Source: Arthrobacter methylotrophus
GTDB taxonomy: Bacteria; Actinomycetota; Actinomycetes; Actinomycetales; Micrococcaceae
Assembly: GCF_039539965.1 (NCBI RefSeq)
Contig: NZ_BAABED010000001.1
Span: 1,798,001-1,862,000, forward strand
Length of the DNA: 64,000 nt
Direction of reading: 5' to 3'
Shown one piece after another: positions 39,263-47,309 of this stretch. The notes under the pieces were generated by a model that saw only the letters and a list, made by a program, of their open reading frames with translations, had not been told where the DNA came from and made no database searches. How positions within the stretch are numbered: the first letter of the stretch is position 1; each line of letters opens with the position of its first letter. The position numbers and the translations under genes are program-made.

Positions 39263-40141
39263 ATGACCACATCAGCCCGCCAGCCCAAAGGCGTTCCCGT
39301 CGGCGGCCAGTTCGCCGCCACAGCCCACGCAGAACCGTCCGTCGCGCTCCGTGCGCCGGCGGTCCAATCCGAGTTTGTCACCGACCGGCTCCACAACCTA
39401 GGGCTCCTCGACCAGCTCACCGACGACCAAATCCACGGCGTCACTACGAAGCTCAACGATTCCCTGGACTTCACCGACCGCAATATCGAAGAGACCGCCG
39501 AGCTGGTGCACTTCCTGGACCACGGCTACTCGATCCAAACCGCCCGGGAAGCCCAGGCCGGCGTGAGCAAACTGCGCGAGCTGGGTCTGACGGATGAGGC
39601 CGACTCCCTTGAGCTCATCCGGACAGCGCAGGTCGCCAAGGCCCTGCACGCGCCCCGGCATGCTCTCGCCCAGGCCGAGCCAGTCCCGGACGGCAAAACG
39701 GAGCCCGTGCCACTGGGCGATCCGCGGCTGCAGTCCGGCGAAGTCTTCGACAGGGTCAAAGTCCACGACATAGTCTTCAACCACGCCTCCATCAGCGGCT
39801 ACCCGCAGGACACCCAGGCGATACGGTTCCAGGCCAACCGGCCCCTCACCGATGCCGAGGCCTACACACTCTCCGGCGTCGTCGGCTACGCCAACAGCTC
39901 AGCGATCGGCGGCGAACCGCTGGACGACCCGTCCGTCGGCCCGCAGCGCGACACCCCTTACTCCTTCATCGCCAGCATCGACACGAACAAGGGCCGGCAG
40001 GGGAACTTCGAGAAGTTCGAAACCATGCTCCCGGAGCTGATCGCCAACGGGTCAGCGCCCCGGTCCACCAAGGGCGGCACCCGCGCCATTGAACCGTTCG
40101 GGGACCCGGACCTGAAGCTCGAGGTCTACTACGCCGAATAG
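39263..40141 (+). CDS. GGQFA-tagged protein (292 aa)
   Basis: Tag RQPKGVPVGGQFA at residues 6-18, nearly identical over 25 residues to the protein at 2107 although the bodies differ. Helical N-terminal part, C-terminal beta/alpha part; no known domain. Leaderless by P1 spacing. Confidence 0.85.
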   Translation: MTTSARQPKGVPVGGQFAATAHAEPSVALRAPAVQSEFVTDRLHNLGLLDQLTDDQIHGVTTKLNDSLDFTDRNIEETAELVHFLDHGYSIQTAREAQAGVSKLRELGLTDEADSLELIRTAQVAKALHAPRHALAQAEPVPDGKTEPVPLGDPRLQSGEVFDRVKVHDIVFNHASISGYPQDTQAIRFQANRPLTDAEAYTLSGVVGYANSSAIGGEPLDDPSVGPQRDTPYSFIASIDTNKGRQGNFEKFETMLPELIANGSAPRSTKGGTRAIEPFGDPDLKLEVYYAE

Positions 40142-40166
40142 TCATGTCCACGGCATTTATACCTCC

Positions 40167-40203
40167 GGGAAGATCTATCCACACCTCCGCACACATGAGG
40201 GCT
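40167..40203 (+). promoter_or_regulatory. P1 promoter for Bax1-I gene
   Basis: GGGAAG at 40167-40172, 17-bp spacer, CACACAT at 40190-40196; leader of about 65 nt. Confidence 0.65.
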
Positions 40204-40269
40204 GTCCCGCTGCAGGATGCGGTGCAAACCGCGCCCTGCAGCACCACCCCACACCAAGGAAGACCACTC

Positions 40270-41001
40270 TTGAGTAATCCCGCCTTCACCCGGAAGGAAA
40301 ATTCCTTCCGGACCGCACCGCTCGACGGCGCCACCATGACGTACGATGACGTCATCGTCAAAACCCTCCTCACCATGGGCGTGCTGGTCGCCACCGGCGT
40401 TGTGGGCTGGATGTTCCCCGCCCTTGCCCCGGTCGGGGCCGGCGTCGCGTTCATCATCGGACTCGTCGCCGTCTTCAAGCGCAACCCGTCCGCGGTGCTG
40501 ACCCTGGCTTATGCGGCGTTTGAGGGCCTGGCCGTCGGCGGCGTGTCGAAAATCTTCGAGACGACGTACCCGGGCATTGTGCTGCAGGCCGTCATTGGCA
40601 CCGTTGCGGTCCTCGGTGCCACCCTCGTGGCTTTCAAGTTCGGCGGTTTCCGGGCAACACCGGCGATGATGAAGATGCTCCTGGTGGCCATGATCGGCTA
40701 CCTGGTCTACAGCGTCGTGAACCTGATGCTCGTCGCTTTTCACGTCGTGAACACGCCCTTCGGGATCAGCTCGATGCACATCCCCGGCACCTCGATTCCG
40801 ATCGGCGTCGTCGTCGGGCTTGTTGTGGTCGTGATGGCCGCGTTCAACTTCATCGTCGACTTCACTGTGATCGAGGACGACGTCAAAAGCGGGGCACCGG
40901 CGAACCAGGCCTGGTACAACGCCTTCGGTCTGATGCTGACCATCGTCTGGCTCTACCTGGAAATGCTGAAGCTGCTTGCATTGCTCAGGGGCGACGACTA
41001 A
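40270..41001 (+). CDS. Bax inhibitor-1/YccA family membrane protein (243 aa)
   Basis: Seven hydrophobic segments and the SNPAF N-terminus typical of actinobacterial YccA-like proteins; the last segments contain FNFIVDFTVIEDDVKSGAP with the conserved Asp residues. These proteins modulate membrane proteases or calcium leak. Start is TTG at 40270, after AAGGAAG; a longer ATG frame from 40144 overlaps the promoter and is rejected. Confidence 0.9.
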   Translation: MSNPAFTRKENSFRTAPLDGATMTYDDVIVKTLLTMGVLVATGVVGWMFPALAPVGAGVAFIIGLVAVFKRNPSAVLTLAYAAFEGLAVGGVSKIFETTYPGIVLQAVIGTVAVLGATLVAFKFGGFRATPAMMKMLLVAMIGYLVYSVVNLMLVAFHVVNTPFGISSMHIPGTSIPIGVVVGLVVVVMAAFNFIVDFTVIEDDVKSGAPANQAWYNAFGLMLTIVWLYLEMLKLLALLRGDD

Positions 41002-41017
41002 GAACGAGTCTCCAAAG

Positions 41018-41054
41018 CGACCCGATCCGCACACTGTGGGTCGGGTCGTTTTTC
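41018..41054 (+). terminator. Rho-independent terminator
   Basis: CGACCCGA pairs with TCGGGTCG, followed by TTTTTC, after the Bax1-I gene. Confidence 0.8.
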
Positions 41055-41080
41055 TTTGGAAGGGACCGGTTCTCGGACGC

Positions 41081-41117
41081 GTGGAGCGATGCCCGGAAGG
41101 CCGCACACATAGAAGTC
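41081..41117 (+). promoter_or_regulatory. P1 promoter for gene cluster 41150-44513
   Basis: GTGGAG at 41081-41086, 17-bp spacer, CACACAT at 41104-41110. It is the only P1 element before the run of closely spaced genes up to the dUTPase. Confidence 0.7.
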
Positions 41118-41149
41118 AACGAACCACCGATCTACGAAGGAGCCCGCCA

Positions 41150-41401
41150 ATGTCCGCATCATCCAGCCGCCGCCCGGCAGCGAAGCCATGCACCCCCTAT
41201 CCTGCCGGACAGTCCACGCCGTTGACGTTGACGGTCAACGACCTCTCCGTTCTGATCGTCGCCCGGCGCCGCCACGACGAGAAATGCTACGACCGGGACA
41301 ACTGCCCGCGCCGTGACGGCCATGCGCTGGAGAGCTTTGAAGCCTCAGTCCGCAAAACCCTCGGCGCCCTGGTGGACGCCCACGCTGCACAGGAGATCTG
41401 A
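41150..41401 (+). CDS. Hypothetical protein (83 aa)
   Basis: Basic small protein with KCYDRDNCPRRDGHALESFEASVRKTLGALVDAH; the two Cys are spaced C-x6-C. First gene of a tight eight-gene run. GAAGGAG ribosome binding site. Family unknown. Confidence 0.75.
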   Translation: MSASSSRRPAAKPCTPYPAGQSTPLTLTVNDLSVLIVARRRHDEKCYDRDNCPRRDGHALESFEASVRKTLGALVDAHAAQEI

Positions 41402-41404
41402 GCC

Positions 41405-41836
41405 ATGTCCTCCGAGTCCAACACCTGCATGCCCTCCCGTCGTGGCCTGTTCGAAATCGAACGCGAGCTCCTGACGGCCGCAACCGAGTCAACACCGGTT
41501 GTTGCTCACCTCGTGGCCGTCCCGGACCTCGAAGCTGACATCACCGAAGAGCTGCCCCGCTGCAAGGGCTGCAACACACGGATGCGCCCGCAAGGCACCA
41601 CCGAATCCCAGTACCCGGGGACCTTCCCGGCCTGGGGCGACAACCAGTGCCGCGTCTGCGACTACGTCGCCTGCGGCAAGGACCCCGCCGACCGCTTCAT
41701 CTCGGTCGAACGGGTCGGCTACCTGACCAGCCTCCGAACCAGCATCGAACGGGACCGCCAACGCCGCGGCATCCCCGCTGAAGGCAGCCTCGCCGGACGC
41801 ACCCCCATCACCGAATTTCTCGAACAGATCAGCTAA
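41405..41836 (+). CDS. Zinc-ribbon-like protein (143 aa)
   Basis: Central RCKGCNTRMRPQGTTES then CRVCDYVACG: two CxxC pairs about 28 residues apart, likely one zinc site. The next gene shares the pattern C-x2-C-N-R-x-M-R-P-x-G...PGT...C-x2-C, so the two are paralogues with different flanks. Role unknown; 3 nt after the previous gene. Confidence 0.75.
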   Translation: MSSESNTCMPSRRGLFEIERELLTAATESTPVVAHLVAVPDLEADITEELPRCKGCNTRMRPQGTTESQYPGTFPAWGDNQCRVCDYVACGKDPADRFISVERVGYLTSLRTSIERDRQRRGIPAEGSLAGRTPITEFLEQIS

Positions 41837-41850
41837 GAAAGAACCCAGTC

Positions 41851-42210
41851 GTGAGTACCATCCCAGAAACCCCGAAGCCGCTCTGCCTCTGCATCGACTG
41901 CAACCGGCCCATGCGTCCCCGCGGTGTGCTCCTCAAGGAGATGCCCGGCACGATGGCGTGGGGTCACTCGGGCAAGTGCAAGTCCTGCGTCCAGCCCAAC
42001 GGGCCCACTGACCGGAACAAGACCCCGCGGCAGCCGGCGAAGCCGGTGGTCACAGCCGAGACCGCACCGCCTCTTCCTAACGGGCGCAAAGACGTGCACC
42101 TCGAACACACCATCGCGGGTCTGAACTCGTTCATGGCCGCCCGTGAACGGCGCCTTCGCATCCAGGCCTCCAAGGCCGTTGCACAGAGTCCCCTGAGGAG
42201 GACCGCATGA
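41851..42210 (+). CDS. Zinc-ribbon-like protein, paralogue of upstream gene (119 aa)
   Basis: [20 protein letters not shown] and KCKSCV form two CxxC pairs; basic C-terminal half. GTG start. Overlaps the next gene by ATGA. The pattern of zinc ribbon plus basic tail would fit nucleic-acid binding, but no family is recognised. Confidence 0.74.
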   Translation: MSTIPETPKPLCLCIDCNRPMRPRGVLLKEMPGTMAWGHSGKCKSCVQPNGPTDRNKTPRQPAKPVVTAETAPPLPNGRKDVHLEHTIAGLNSFMAARERRLRIQASKAVAQSPLRRTA

Positions 42211-42788
42211 CCGCTCTGCATATTGGCCGATCCTTTACCGGCACCCCGGTAGAGGACAACTGCCCCTGCCCCAAGGCGCCCTGCGGTCTGGTGGACGTCG
42301 AGAACGTCCACCCCGCCTGCGACCAGCATCCGTTCGAGCACGCCAAAACGATGCGCCAGGGCCACCCGGCGGACCAATGCCCGGAACTGACCGACGGCGC
42401 CTGGGCCGATCTGAAGCTCGGGACCCTGGATTCGATCATCGCTTACATGGAAGCAACCGAGGAGGACGCATGGCGGGTAGACACGGTTCGCTCAGCCGAC
42501 GGCACCACCAACTGCTTCTTCGGGCACCTGTTCAATATGGGCGTCAACGATGCGCGCGGGAACGCTCTCTGGAGCGGTTTCGAAAACCTCTGGGCCTCGA
42601 CTTATATGGTCTATCCGATCAACGACGGTGCGGATTCCCGCTACCCGCAGGCCACCCCGAAACAGCGTGTTTTGGCGTACCTGCGAGACCTGGACTCCGG
42701 GGCCGCGAAAAACACCCAGCAGCTCCTGGAAGAGGACTACGCCTACTACCTTGCCGGGGAGAAGGAAATGGGCGCCCGAACCATCTGA
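42207..42788 (+). CDS. Hypothetical protein with Cys/His-rich N-terminus (193 aa)
   Basis: [24 protein letters not shown] (first 40 residues) is rich in Cys and His and may bind metal; the rest is acidic, with [24 protein letters not shown]. Start overlaps the previous stop. No known family. Confidence 0.75.
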   Translation: MTALHIGRSFTGTPVEDNCPCPKAPCGLVDVENVHPACDQHPFEHAKTMRQGHPADQCPELTDGAWADLKLGTLDSIIAYMEATEEDAWRVDTVRSADGTTNCFFGHLFNMGVNDARGNALWSGFENLWASTYMVYPINDGADSRYPQATPKQRVLAYLRDLDSGAAKNTQQLLEEDYAYYLAGEKEMGARTI

Positions 42789-42853
42789 GGACACCCGTCG
42801 CCTCCGGTCCCGCATAGGACTTTTACCAGCACGATCTCACCGGGAAGGAAACC

Positions 42854-43324
42854 ATGACCGCCGCACGCTACGCCCAAGGCACCACCGTGGACAGCTCCGC
42901 ATCCCGGGCCGAAATCGAGCGGACACTCACCCGCTACGGGGCGACATCCTTCATGTACGGCTGGGAGGAGACCCGGGCCGCTCTGGCTTTCACTGCCAAC
43001 GGCCGACAGGTCCGTTTCATCCTGCCGCTGCCTGACAAAAACGATCGCAGGTTCACGCACACTCCCGCGAAAAACCAGCGGCGTACCCCGGAAGCAGCGG
43101 AAAAGGAATACGAAGCAGCGGTCCGCCAGTCCTGGCGCGCCCTGAACCTGGTCGTGAAGGCCAAGCTCGAGGCGGTCGCCGCCGGCATCGTGTCCTTCGA
43201 ACAGGAATTTCTGGCCCACATTGTCTTGCCCAATGGGCGGACCGTGTTCGAGGAGACCAAAGCGGGAATTGAGCTGGCTTACACCACAGGGACCGTCAAA
43301 CCGCTCCTGCAGATCGAAGGCTGA
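42854..43324 (+). CDS. Conserved phage/plasmid-type hypothetical protein (156 aa)
   Basis: SRAEIERTLTRYGATSFMYGWE, followed by GRQVRFILPLPD, matches a conserved protein type often seen in phages and prophages of many bacteria, function unknown. GGGAAGGAAACC ribosome binding site. Supports a phage-like contribution to the element. Confidence 0.75.
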   Translation: MTAARYAQGTTVDSSASRAEIERTLTRYGATSFMYGWEETRAALAFTANGRQVRFILPLPDKNDRRFTHTPAKNQRRTPEAAEKEYEAAVRQSWRALNLVVKAKLEAVAAGIVSFEQEFLAHIVLPNGRTVFEETKAGIELAYTTGTVKPLLQIEG

Positions 43325-43327
43325 ACC

Positions 43328-43486
43328 TTGCTGAACAACGGCCGAAGCTGCGCCAGGGACGGACTCGCCTATAACGGCTGCTCCTGTTGCAACAGTCCCG
43401 GCAGCCGCCGACGGGCCAAGAAATCCGCGAAAGCCAAAGAAAAGAAAGCCGCCATGCGCCACGAACGCACTGCCGGCTCCTACTGA
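43328..43486 (+). CDS. Small Cys-rich basic protein (52 aa)
   Basis: TTG start 3 nt after the previous stop. NGRSCARDGLAYNGCSCCNS followed by a Lys/Arg/Ala-rich tail; four Cys could form a zinc knuckle. Short and unrecognised, but the frame fits the tight gene spacing. Confidence 0.55.
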   Translation: MLNNGRSCARDGLAYNGCSCCNSPGSRRRAKKSAKAKEKKAAMRHERTAGSY

Positions 43487-43503
43487 AAGAAGAACGAACG
43501 ACC

Positions 43504-44046
43504 ATGTCACACCTGCACACACTCGGCGAATACCGGGACGCTATCGAGCAGTTCGCGATCTACCCGGAAGCCGGCACCGGTTCGCACCGGGCACGGCGCC
43601 ACGTCACCCTGGGCCTGTACTCGGAACTGATCGGCGCTGTAGCCGCCGACTACCAGAAGGCCGAACGGGATGACGCCGGGGACTTCACCCCGGACCGGCT
43701 CATCGACCTGCAGCGTCAGATGGGTGACGCCCTTTGGTACATCACCCGCAGCATCGTCGAGTTCGACACCCACAACGCCGGCCTGATCTGGGGCAAGTCC
43801 CTGGCCGAACTGCAGAAGTCCGTCCATGTCGAGCGCAGCGTCATCGAAGCGTTCATGCCGGTGCCTCGCGCTGTTGTCCAGACCGACTTCACCCAGTGGG
43901 GCGACGTCCTGGCTCTCCTGCACCTGCTCGGCATCACCGCGGCCCGCCACGGCTGGTCCATCCAGGACCTGGCGTTCGCGAACGTCGCCAAGCTCAAGGA
44001 CCGTGCCGAGCGCGGTGTCCTGCAGGGCGCGGGCGAATACAGGTGA
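43504..44046 (+). CDS. MazG-like nucleotide pyrophosphohydrolase (180 aa)
   Basis: All-alpha NTP pyrophosphatase style: LGLYSELIGAVAADYQKAER (E-x3-E-like metal region, partly degenerate), MGDALWYITRSI, and C-terminal ANVAKLKDRAERGVLQGAGEYR (K-L-x-D-R-x-x-R-G). The stop overlaps the GTG of the dUTPase gene, linking it to nucleotide-pool control. The metal-binding E motif differs from canonical EExxE/ExxD, so activity is uncertain. Confidence 0.75.
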   Translation: MSHLHTLGEYRDAIEQFAIYPEAGTGSHRARRHVTLGLYSELIGAVAADYQKAERDDAGDFTPDRLIDLQRQMGDALWYITRSIVEFDTHNAGLIWGKSLAELQKSVHVERSVIEAFMPVPRAVVQTDFTQWGDVLALLHLLGITAARHGWSIQDLAFANVAKLKDRAERGVLQGAGEYR

Positions 44047-44513
44047 CAACCATCGAGGCCGTGGACACCCTGGACGTGCAACTGAAGATGCTCGACCAGG
44101 GCATCGAAGCGCCCTCTTACGCGAAGCCCGGGGATGCCGGCGCGGACCTGCGCACTACCATCGACGTCACCTTGGATCCGGGGGAACGCAAGCTCGTTCC
44201 GACCGGTGTCGCCGTCGCCCTTCCGTTCGGGACTGTCGGGCTGATCCACCCGCGTTCGGGCCTTGCCGCCAAACATGGCATCACCGTCGTGAACTCTCCG
44301 GGAACCATCGACGCCGGTTACCGGGGTGAGATCTCGGTCTGCCTGCTGAACACGGACAAACACAAGCCCGTGGAATTCAAGCGCGGAGATCGGATCGCCC
44401 AGCTGGTCATCCAACGGATCGAAATCGCTTCATTCATCCAGGCCGCGGAGCTTCCCGACTCGGAACGTGGCGCCGAAGGATTCGGGTCCACAGGCGGTTT
44501 TACCCTCCCGTAG
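44043..44513 (+). CDS. dut: dUTP diphosphatase (156 aa)
   Basis: Hydrolyses dUTP to dUMP, keeping uracil out of DNA. Motif 1 GDAGADLR, motif 2/3 PRSGLAAKHG and GTIDAGYRGEI (catalytic Asp), motif 4 RGDRIAQLV and C-terminal motif 5 RGAEGFGSTGG are all intact. GTG start overlapping the MazG-like stop. End of the 41.1-44.5 kb run. Confidence 0.95.
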   Translation: MTTIEAVDTLDVQLKMLDQGIEAPSYAKPGDAGADLRTTIDVTLDPGERKLVPTGVAVALPFGTVGLIHPRSGLAAKHGITVVNSPGTIDAGYRGEISVCLLNTDKHKPVEFKRGDRIAQLVIQRIEIASFIQAAELPDSERGAEGFGSTGGFTLP

Positions 44514-44520
44514 CAACCCG

Positions 44521-44557
44521 CGAAGGGCCCGGATCGTTCGTCGAACCGGGCCCTTCG
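44521..44557 (+). terminator. Rho-independent terminator after dUTPase
   Basis: CGAAGGGCCCGG pairs with CCGGGCCCTTCG. Confidence 0.78.
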
Positions 44558-44613
44558 TGCCCTGACCTGCGGAAATGTCAGCTTCGCGGCGAAGTATTTT
44601 CCCGCTAGGCGCT

Positions 44614-44781
44614 TGCCAAACTGTCGGATGCTGCTGCTAATGTGTGGAATGCAGCACGTCAGGAAAGACCGTAGGGTGACCTGACAAGCCTTGAATCAGA
44701 ATATGCAGCAGCCGACTACCTAACGGAAAAGGTCTGCCACAAGAAGAAGCCCCGGAACCTGCAACGTTCCGGGGTTTCTTT
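44614..44781 (+). ncRNA. Possible small RNA with sigma-A-like promoter and strong terminator
   Basis: TTGCCA (in TTGCCAAACT) and TAATGT, 19 nt apart, look like a housekeeping promoter; about 100 nt later a strong hairpin GAAGCCCCGGAAC / GTTCCGGGGTTTC ends in T residues. Between them is GTCAGG...CCTGAC and only an 11-codon ORF. The same TTGCCAAACT occurs at about 49790. Could be a small RNA; otherwise the 328-nt gap 44514-44841 is empty. Confidence 0.4.
44745..44781 (+). terminator. Rho-independent terminator
   Basis: GAAGCCCCGGAAC stem with its complement GTTCCGGGGTTTC and a following CTTTG. Confidence 0.8.
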
Positions 44782-44841
44782 GCGTCCGGGGCCAATGACC
44801 CCTCCGCCGTTCATGTGTACGGCCAAGCCACGAACCGAGCG

Positions 44842-44967
44842 GTGAAAGCATTCCGGTGCCCCGCAGACATTGGGTGTACCGGCAGGGAGCCGGGAACCAC
44901 CGGCACCGAATACACGATCAGCTCGGACCGGTACGGCTACGTCAAGCTGACCCCGGCCGCCGAGTAG
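44842..44967 (+). CDS. Small hypothetical protein (41 aa)
   Basis: GTG start; VKAFRCPADIGCTGREPGTT then a beta-like EYTISSDRYGYVKLTP. Flanked by terminators. Coding is supported only by frame and composition. Confidence 0.45.
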   Translation: MKAFRCPADIGCTGREPGTTGTEYTISSDRYGYVKLTPAAE

Positions 44968-44974
44968 ACAAACA

Positions 44975-45007
44975 GAAGCCCCGGAGCGATTCCCGCTCCG
45001 GGGCTTC
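44975..45007 (+). terminator. Bidirectional terminator
   Basis: GAAGCCCCGGAGCG pairs with CGCTCCGGGGCTTC, between 44967 (+) and 45040 (-). Confidence 0.8.
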
Positions 45008-45039
45008 CTCGTTGCCCGGGGAGCCCCGGTTCTGAAGTC

Positions 45040-45783
45040 CTAGGAAACAGTGTGGTTGGTGCGAAGTTCCTGCGCGACTGATGCGACGTACCTGGTGTGG
45101 TTCCATCCGCGGGTCAACACCGCGGCGGTGGCAAGGTCAACGGCGATGCCCTTGTTCTGCAGCACGGCCAGGAAGGTGGCGTTCACGACGTCATCCCAGA
45201 AGACCCGGGCTTCGTCCTTGCTGACGTTGTCCGGAAGAGTGCCGTGGCCTGCGGTCCGCTCCAGTTTCTTGCGGATCGGGATGAGGCCAAGCCACAGCGC
45301 GAGGTTGACGCCCAGGAACACCAGCGGCGGGGTTTGCTGGACCATCATTCCGATGATTATGACCAGGGACCCGATCGAGATGGCGAGGGACATCAGCATG
45401 GTTACGAGCAGGCTGCCCAGGGTGCCGGTCTTTTCGGCGTCTTCGACCGTGGTTTCGACATAAGCTTTTCGGGCGCCGCGGATCCATACCTTGGGGGAGC
45501 CGAGACGTGTTTCCACTGCGGCTTCGGCGAGCTTCAGCTCCTCCGGGTGCGCCTCACGCAGCGATGAGATCACCGCGGCGTCCTGACGGAAACGGTCCAG
45601 GATGTAGCGGTGCTGCGCGGCGAGCTTCAGTTCGGCGCCATCCAGCTGAGCCGCGGCGTCAGCGGTCTGCGCCACCGTAGCAAGCGGCCTGGCCGGTGTC
45701 ACGACGGATTCGAGGCCAGTGGTGCGGATCCCGTAACGGGGGGATCCGTCCTCCAACATGTACTCCGGGTTGTTGCGGATCAT
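45040..45783 (-). CDS. Membrane protein (247 aa)
   Basis: Two adjacent hydrophobic segments (about residues 122-170: LLVTMLMSLAISIGSLVIII and LVFLGVNLALWLGLI) between charged helical domains. No family recognised. Start overlaps the stop of the upstream minus-strand gene by ATGA, so the two are coupled. Confidence 0.78.
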   Translation of the reverse strand: MIRNNPEYMLEDGSPRYGIRTTGLESVVTPARPLATVAQTADAAAQLDGAELKLAAQHRYILDRFRQDAAVISSLREAHPEELKLAEAAVETRLGSPKVWIRGARKAYVETTVEDAEKTGTLGSLLVTMLMSLAISIGSLVIIIGMMVQQTPPLVFLGVNLALWLGLIPIRKKLERTAGHGTLPDNVSKDEARVFWDDVVNATFLAVLQNKGIAVDLATAAVLTRGWNHTRYVASVAQELRTNHTVS

Positions 45784-46145
45784 GCGGCTGCCTTCCGTGA
45801 GGCGGCAAGCTCGTCGGCTTCCTTCACAGTCGCCGGGCTGTAGCCGGTCAGGGCGTTCACGGCCAGGCCGATGAGGATGGCCCGGTCGGTGCCGCCCACA
45901 GTCAGGTGGCGCCGGAGAGCTTCCAGGCCACGGGTGTGACGCCTCGTCTCCTGGTCGATGCTGTCCACAGGGGCTGTCTCGCGCAGTGCGTTGCCGGCCA
46001 CGCGGATCATGAATTCGGTGTCCGAACCGCCGCCAAGCAGGTGCTGCTTGATGCCGGTCAGGGCACGGGACTGCAGGTACAGGCGGGCGTTCTGCCGGGC
46101 GGCGGGGATCTGTGCCGGGGAAGGAACGGCGGTCAGGGTGGTCAT
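45780..46145 (-). CDS. Hypothetical protein with internal repeat (121 aa)
   Basis: LTGIKQHLLGGGSDTEFMIRVAGNAL and LEALRRHLTVGGTDRAILIGLAVNAL are clearly two copies of a 25-residue helix-turn-helix-like unit. Function unknown. GAGGACC ribosome binding site, leadered from a P1 promoter. Confidence 0.75.
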   Translation of the reverse strand: MTTLTAVPSPAQIPAARQNARLYLQSRALTGIKQHLLGGGSDTEFMIRVAGNALRETAPVDSIDQETRRHTRGLEALRRHLTVGGTDRAILIGLAVNALTGYSPATVKEADELAASRKAAA

Positions 46146-46184
46146 GGAGGTCCTCGTCTCGAGCTCGGGTGCTTCTTACCCGTC

Positions 46185-46214
46185 ATGTGTGCGGCGAGGC
46201 GCTCCGCTCTCTCC
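46185..46214 (-). promoter_or_regulatory. P1 promoter for minus-strand gene pair
   Basis: Minus strand GGAGAG (46209-46214), 17-bp spacer, CACACAT (46185-46191). Confidence 0.68.
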
Positions 46215-46223
46215 CTCCGGGGG

Positions 46224-47180
46224 CTAAGCGGCCGCGCCGGCCAGTTCCCGAATTTCGGCTCTTGTGGCCCGGGCCACCGCGACCTTCAGGGTGGATACCG
46301 TCCCGTGCTCCGGGTTGCCCTTGATGAACCCGTCAATCCAGATCCAGCGGTTCTCGTTCAACGTGGAGTAGTGCTGGTTGCGCCAGTGGCCCCGGACCCA
46401 ATGCGCCCGCATCGGCGTCCGGCCTTCACGGGCCGCGGTCGCTTCGTCAGCCTCGTACCGGGCGTACTCGGGGTGCCGGAGATAGACGCGGCGGAGGTTG
46501 TCGCCCAGACTGCGCTTAGTCCGCGGCGTGATCTTCGGGTCGCGAGCTGCGGGCTCGTCCGCTGTCAGAGGTGAGCGCAGCAGCGCAAAATGTGCCTGCA
46601 GCAGGCGGACAACTCCGTTGTCAGGGTTGGCCGAAACACCTGCGTGCGTAATCCACCCAGGGTAGAGAGCCAACCGGCCAGGAATCTTCATATGGGATGC
46701 GCTGTTCTTGTCCTCACTCCAGAATCGGGTGATGAGCCAAACGTGCTCTCCGGTGTCGAAGAGATGCCACGAGAGCGCCCGCGCCTGCCGAATCGGAGGC
46801 TGGCCTTCTGTTGCGTCAATATCGATAGGCTCCTCGAAAACAAGCAGTCCGGTCGGCGCAGCGGCGTCCGCAGCTGTGATTGTGTTCGCCGGCGCCGATG
46901 CGGCCATAGCCAGCGCCATCATTGAATAATCGGTCGAGCAAAAAGTCGGCGTTGACCGCCGGATGGCATCGCGCTCGGCGTCGACGGCAGGCTTGAGTCG
47001 TGGGTAGAGTCCGCGGATCCGCTCCTCAAGAGGGACAGCGCCGAAGCCTTCGGCGTGCTTCAGAGACATCACGTGCTCTGTCATGATGAATTCAAAGGCG
47101 TTTTTGGTCGAGATCCACGATGAGATGTCTTCCTGGATCTCCAGCGTGCGTGCCTGTGGGATGGGCCTCGGCTTTGCCAT
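46224..47180 (-). CDS. Hypothetical protein (318 aa)
   Basis: Soluble protein with C-terminal MRAHWVRGHWRNQHYSTLNE and RWIWIDGFIKGNPEHG, a W-x-R-G-H-W-R-N-Q-x-Y pattern that I have seen in phage and plasmid hypothetical proteins. No enzymatic motif recognised. P1 promoter upstream. Confidence 0.78.
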   Translation of the reverse strand: MAKPRPIPQARTLEIQEDISSWISTKNAFEFIMTEHVMSLKHAEGFGAVPLEERIRGLYPRLKPAVDAERDAIRRSTPTFCSTDYSMMALAMAASAPANTITAADAAAPTGLLVFEEPIDIDATEGQPPIRQARALSWHLFDTGEHVWLITRFWSEDKNSASHMKIPGRLALYPGWITHAGVSANPDNGVVRLLQAHFALLRSPLTADEPAARDPKITPRTKRSLGDNLRRVYLRHPEYARYEADEATAAREGRTPMRAHWVRGHWRNQHYSTLNENRWIWIDGFIKGNPEHGTVSTLKVAVARATRAEIRELAGAAA

Positions 47181-47242
47181 ATCAGCCTACTTTCCTGCGA
47201 GGGGGGCGGCTGCGGGTGAACCCGGGCCTACGGATACAGGCC

Positions 47243-47272
47243 ATGTGTGCGGCGCGCCCGGGTTCCCTCGTC
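47243..47272 (-). promoter_or_regulatory. P1 promoter for gene at 47180
   Basis: Minus strand GACGAG (47267-47272), 17-bp spacer, CACACAT (47243-47249). Divergent from the P1 element of the CCA-adding gene, 47 nt away. Confidence 0.62.
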
Positions 47273-47295
47273 AGACGCCATTGCCGCTGCAGCCG

Positions 47296-47309
47296 TACAC
47301 AGATAGGGC
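47296..47309 (+). promoter_or_regulatory. P1-like element for leaderless CCA-adding gene
   Basis: TACACAG at 47296-47302, ATG 7 nt later; no clear -35. Confidence 0.55.

Noticed and set aside
44813..44819. Minus-strand TACACAT as a P1 promoter
   Set aside because: The -35 position reads CCGCTC and the downstream minus-strand sequence runs straight into a terminator without a gene.
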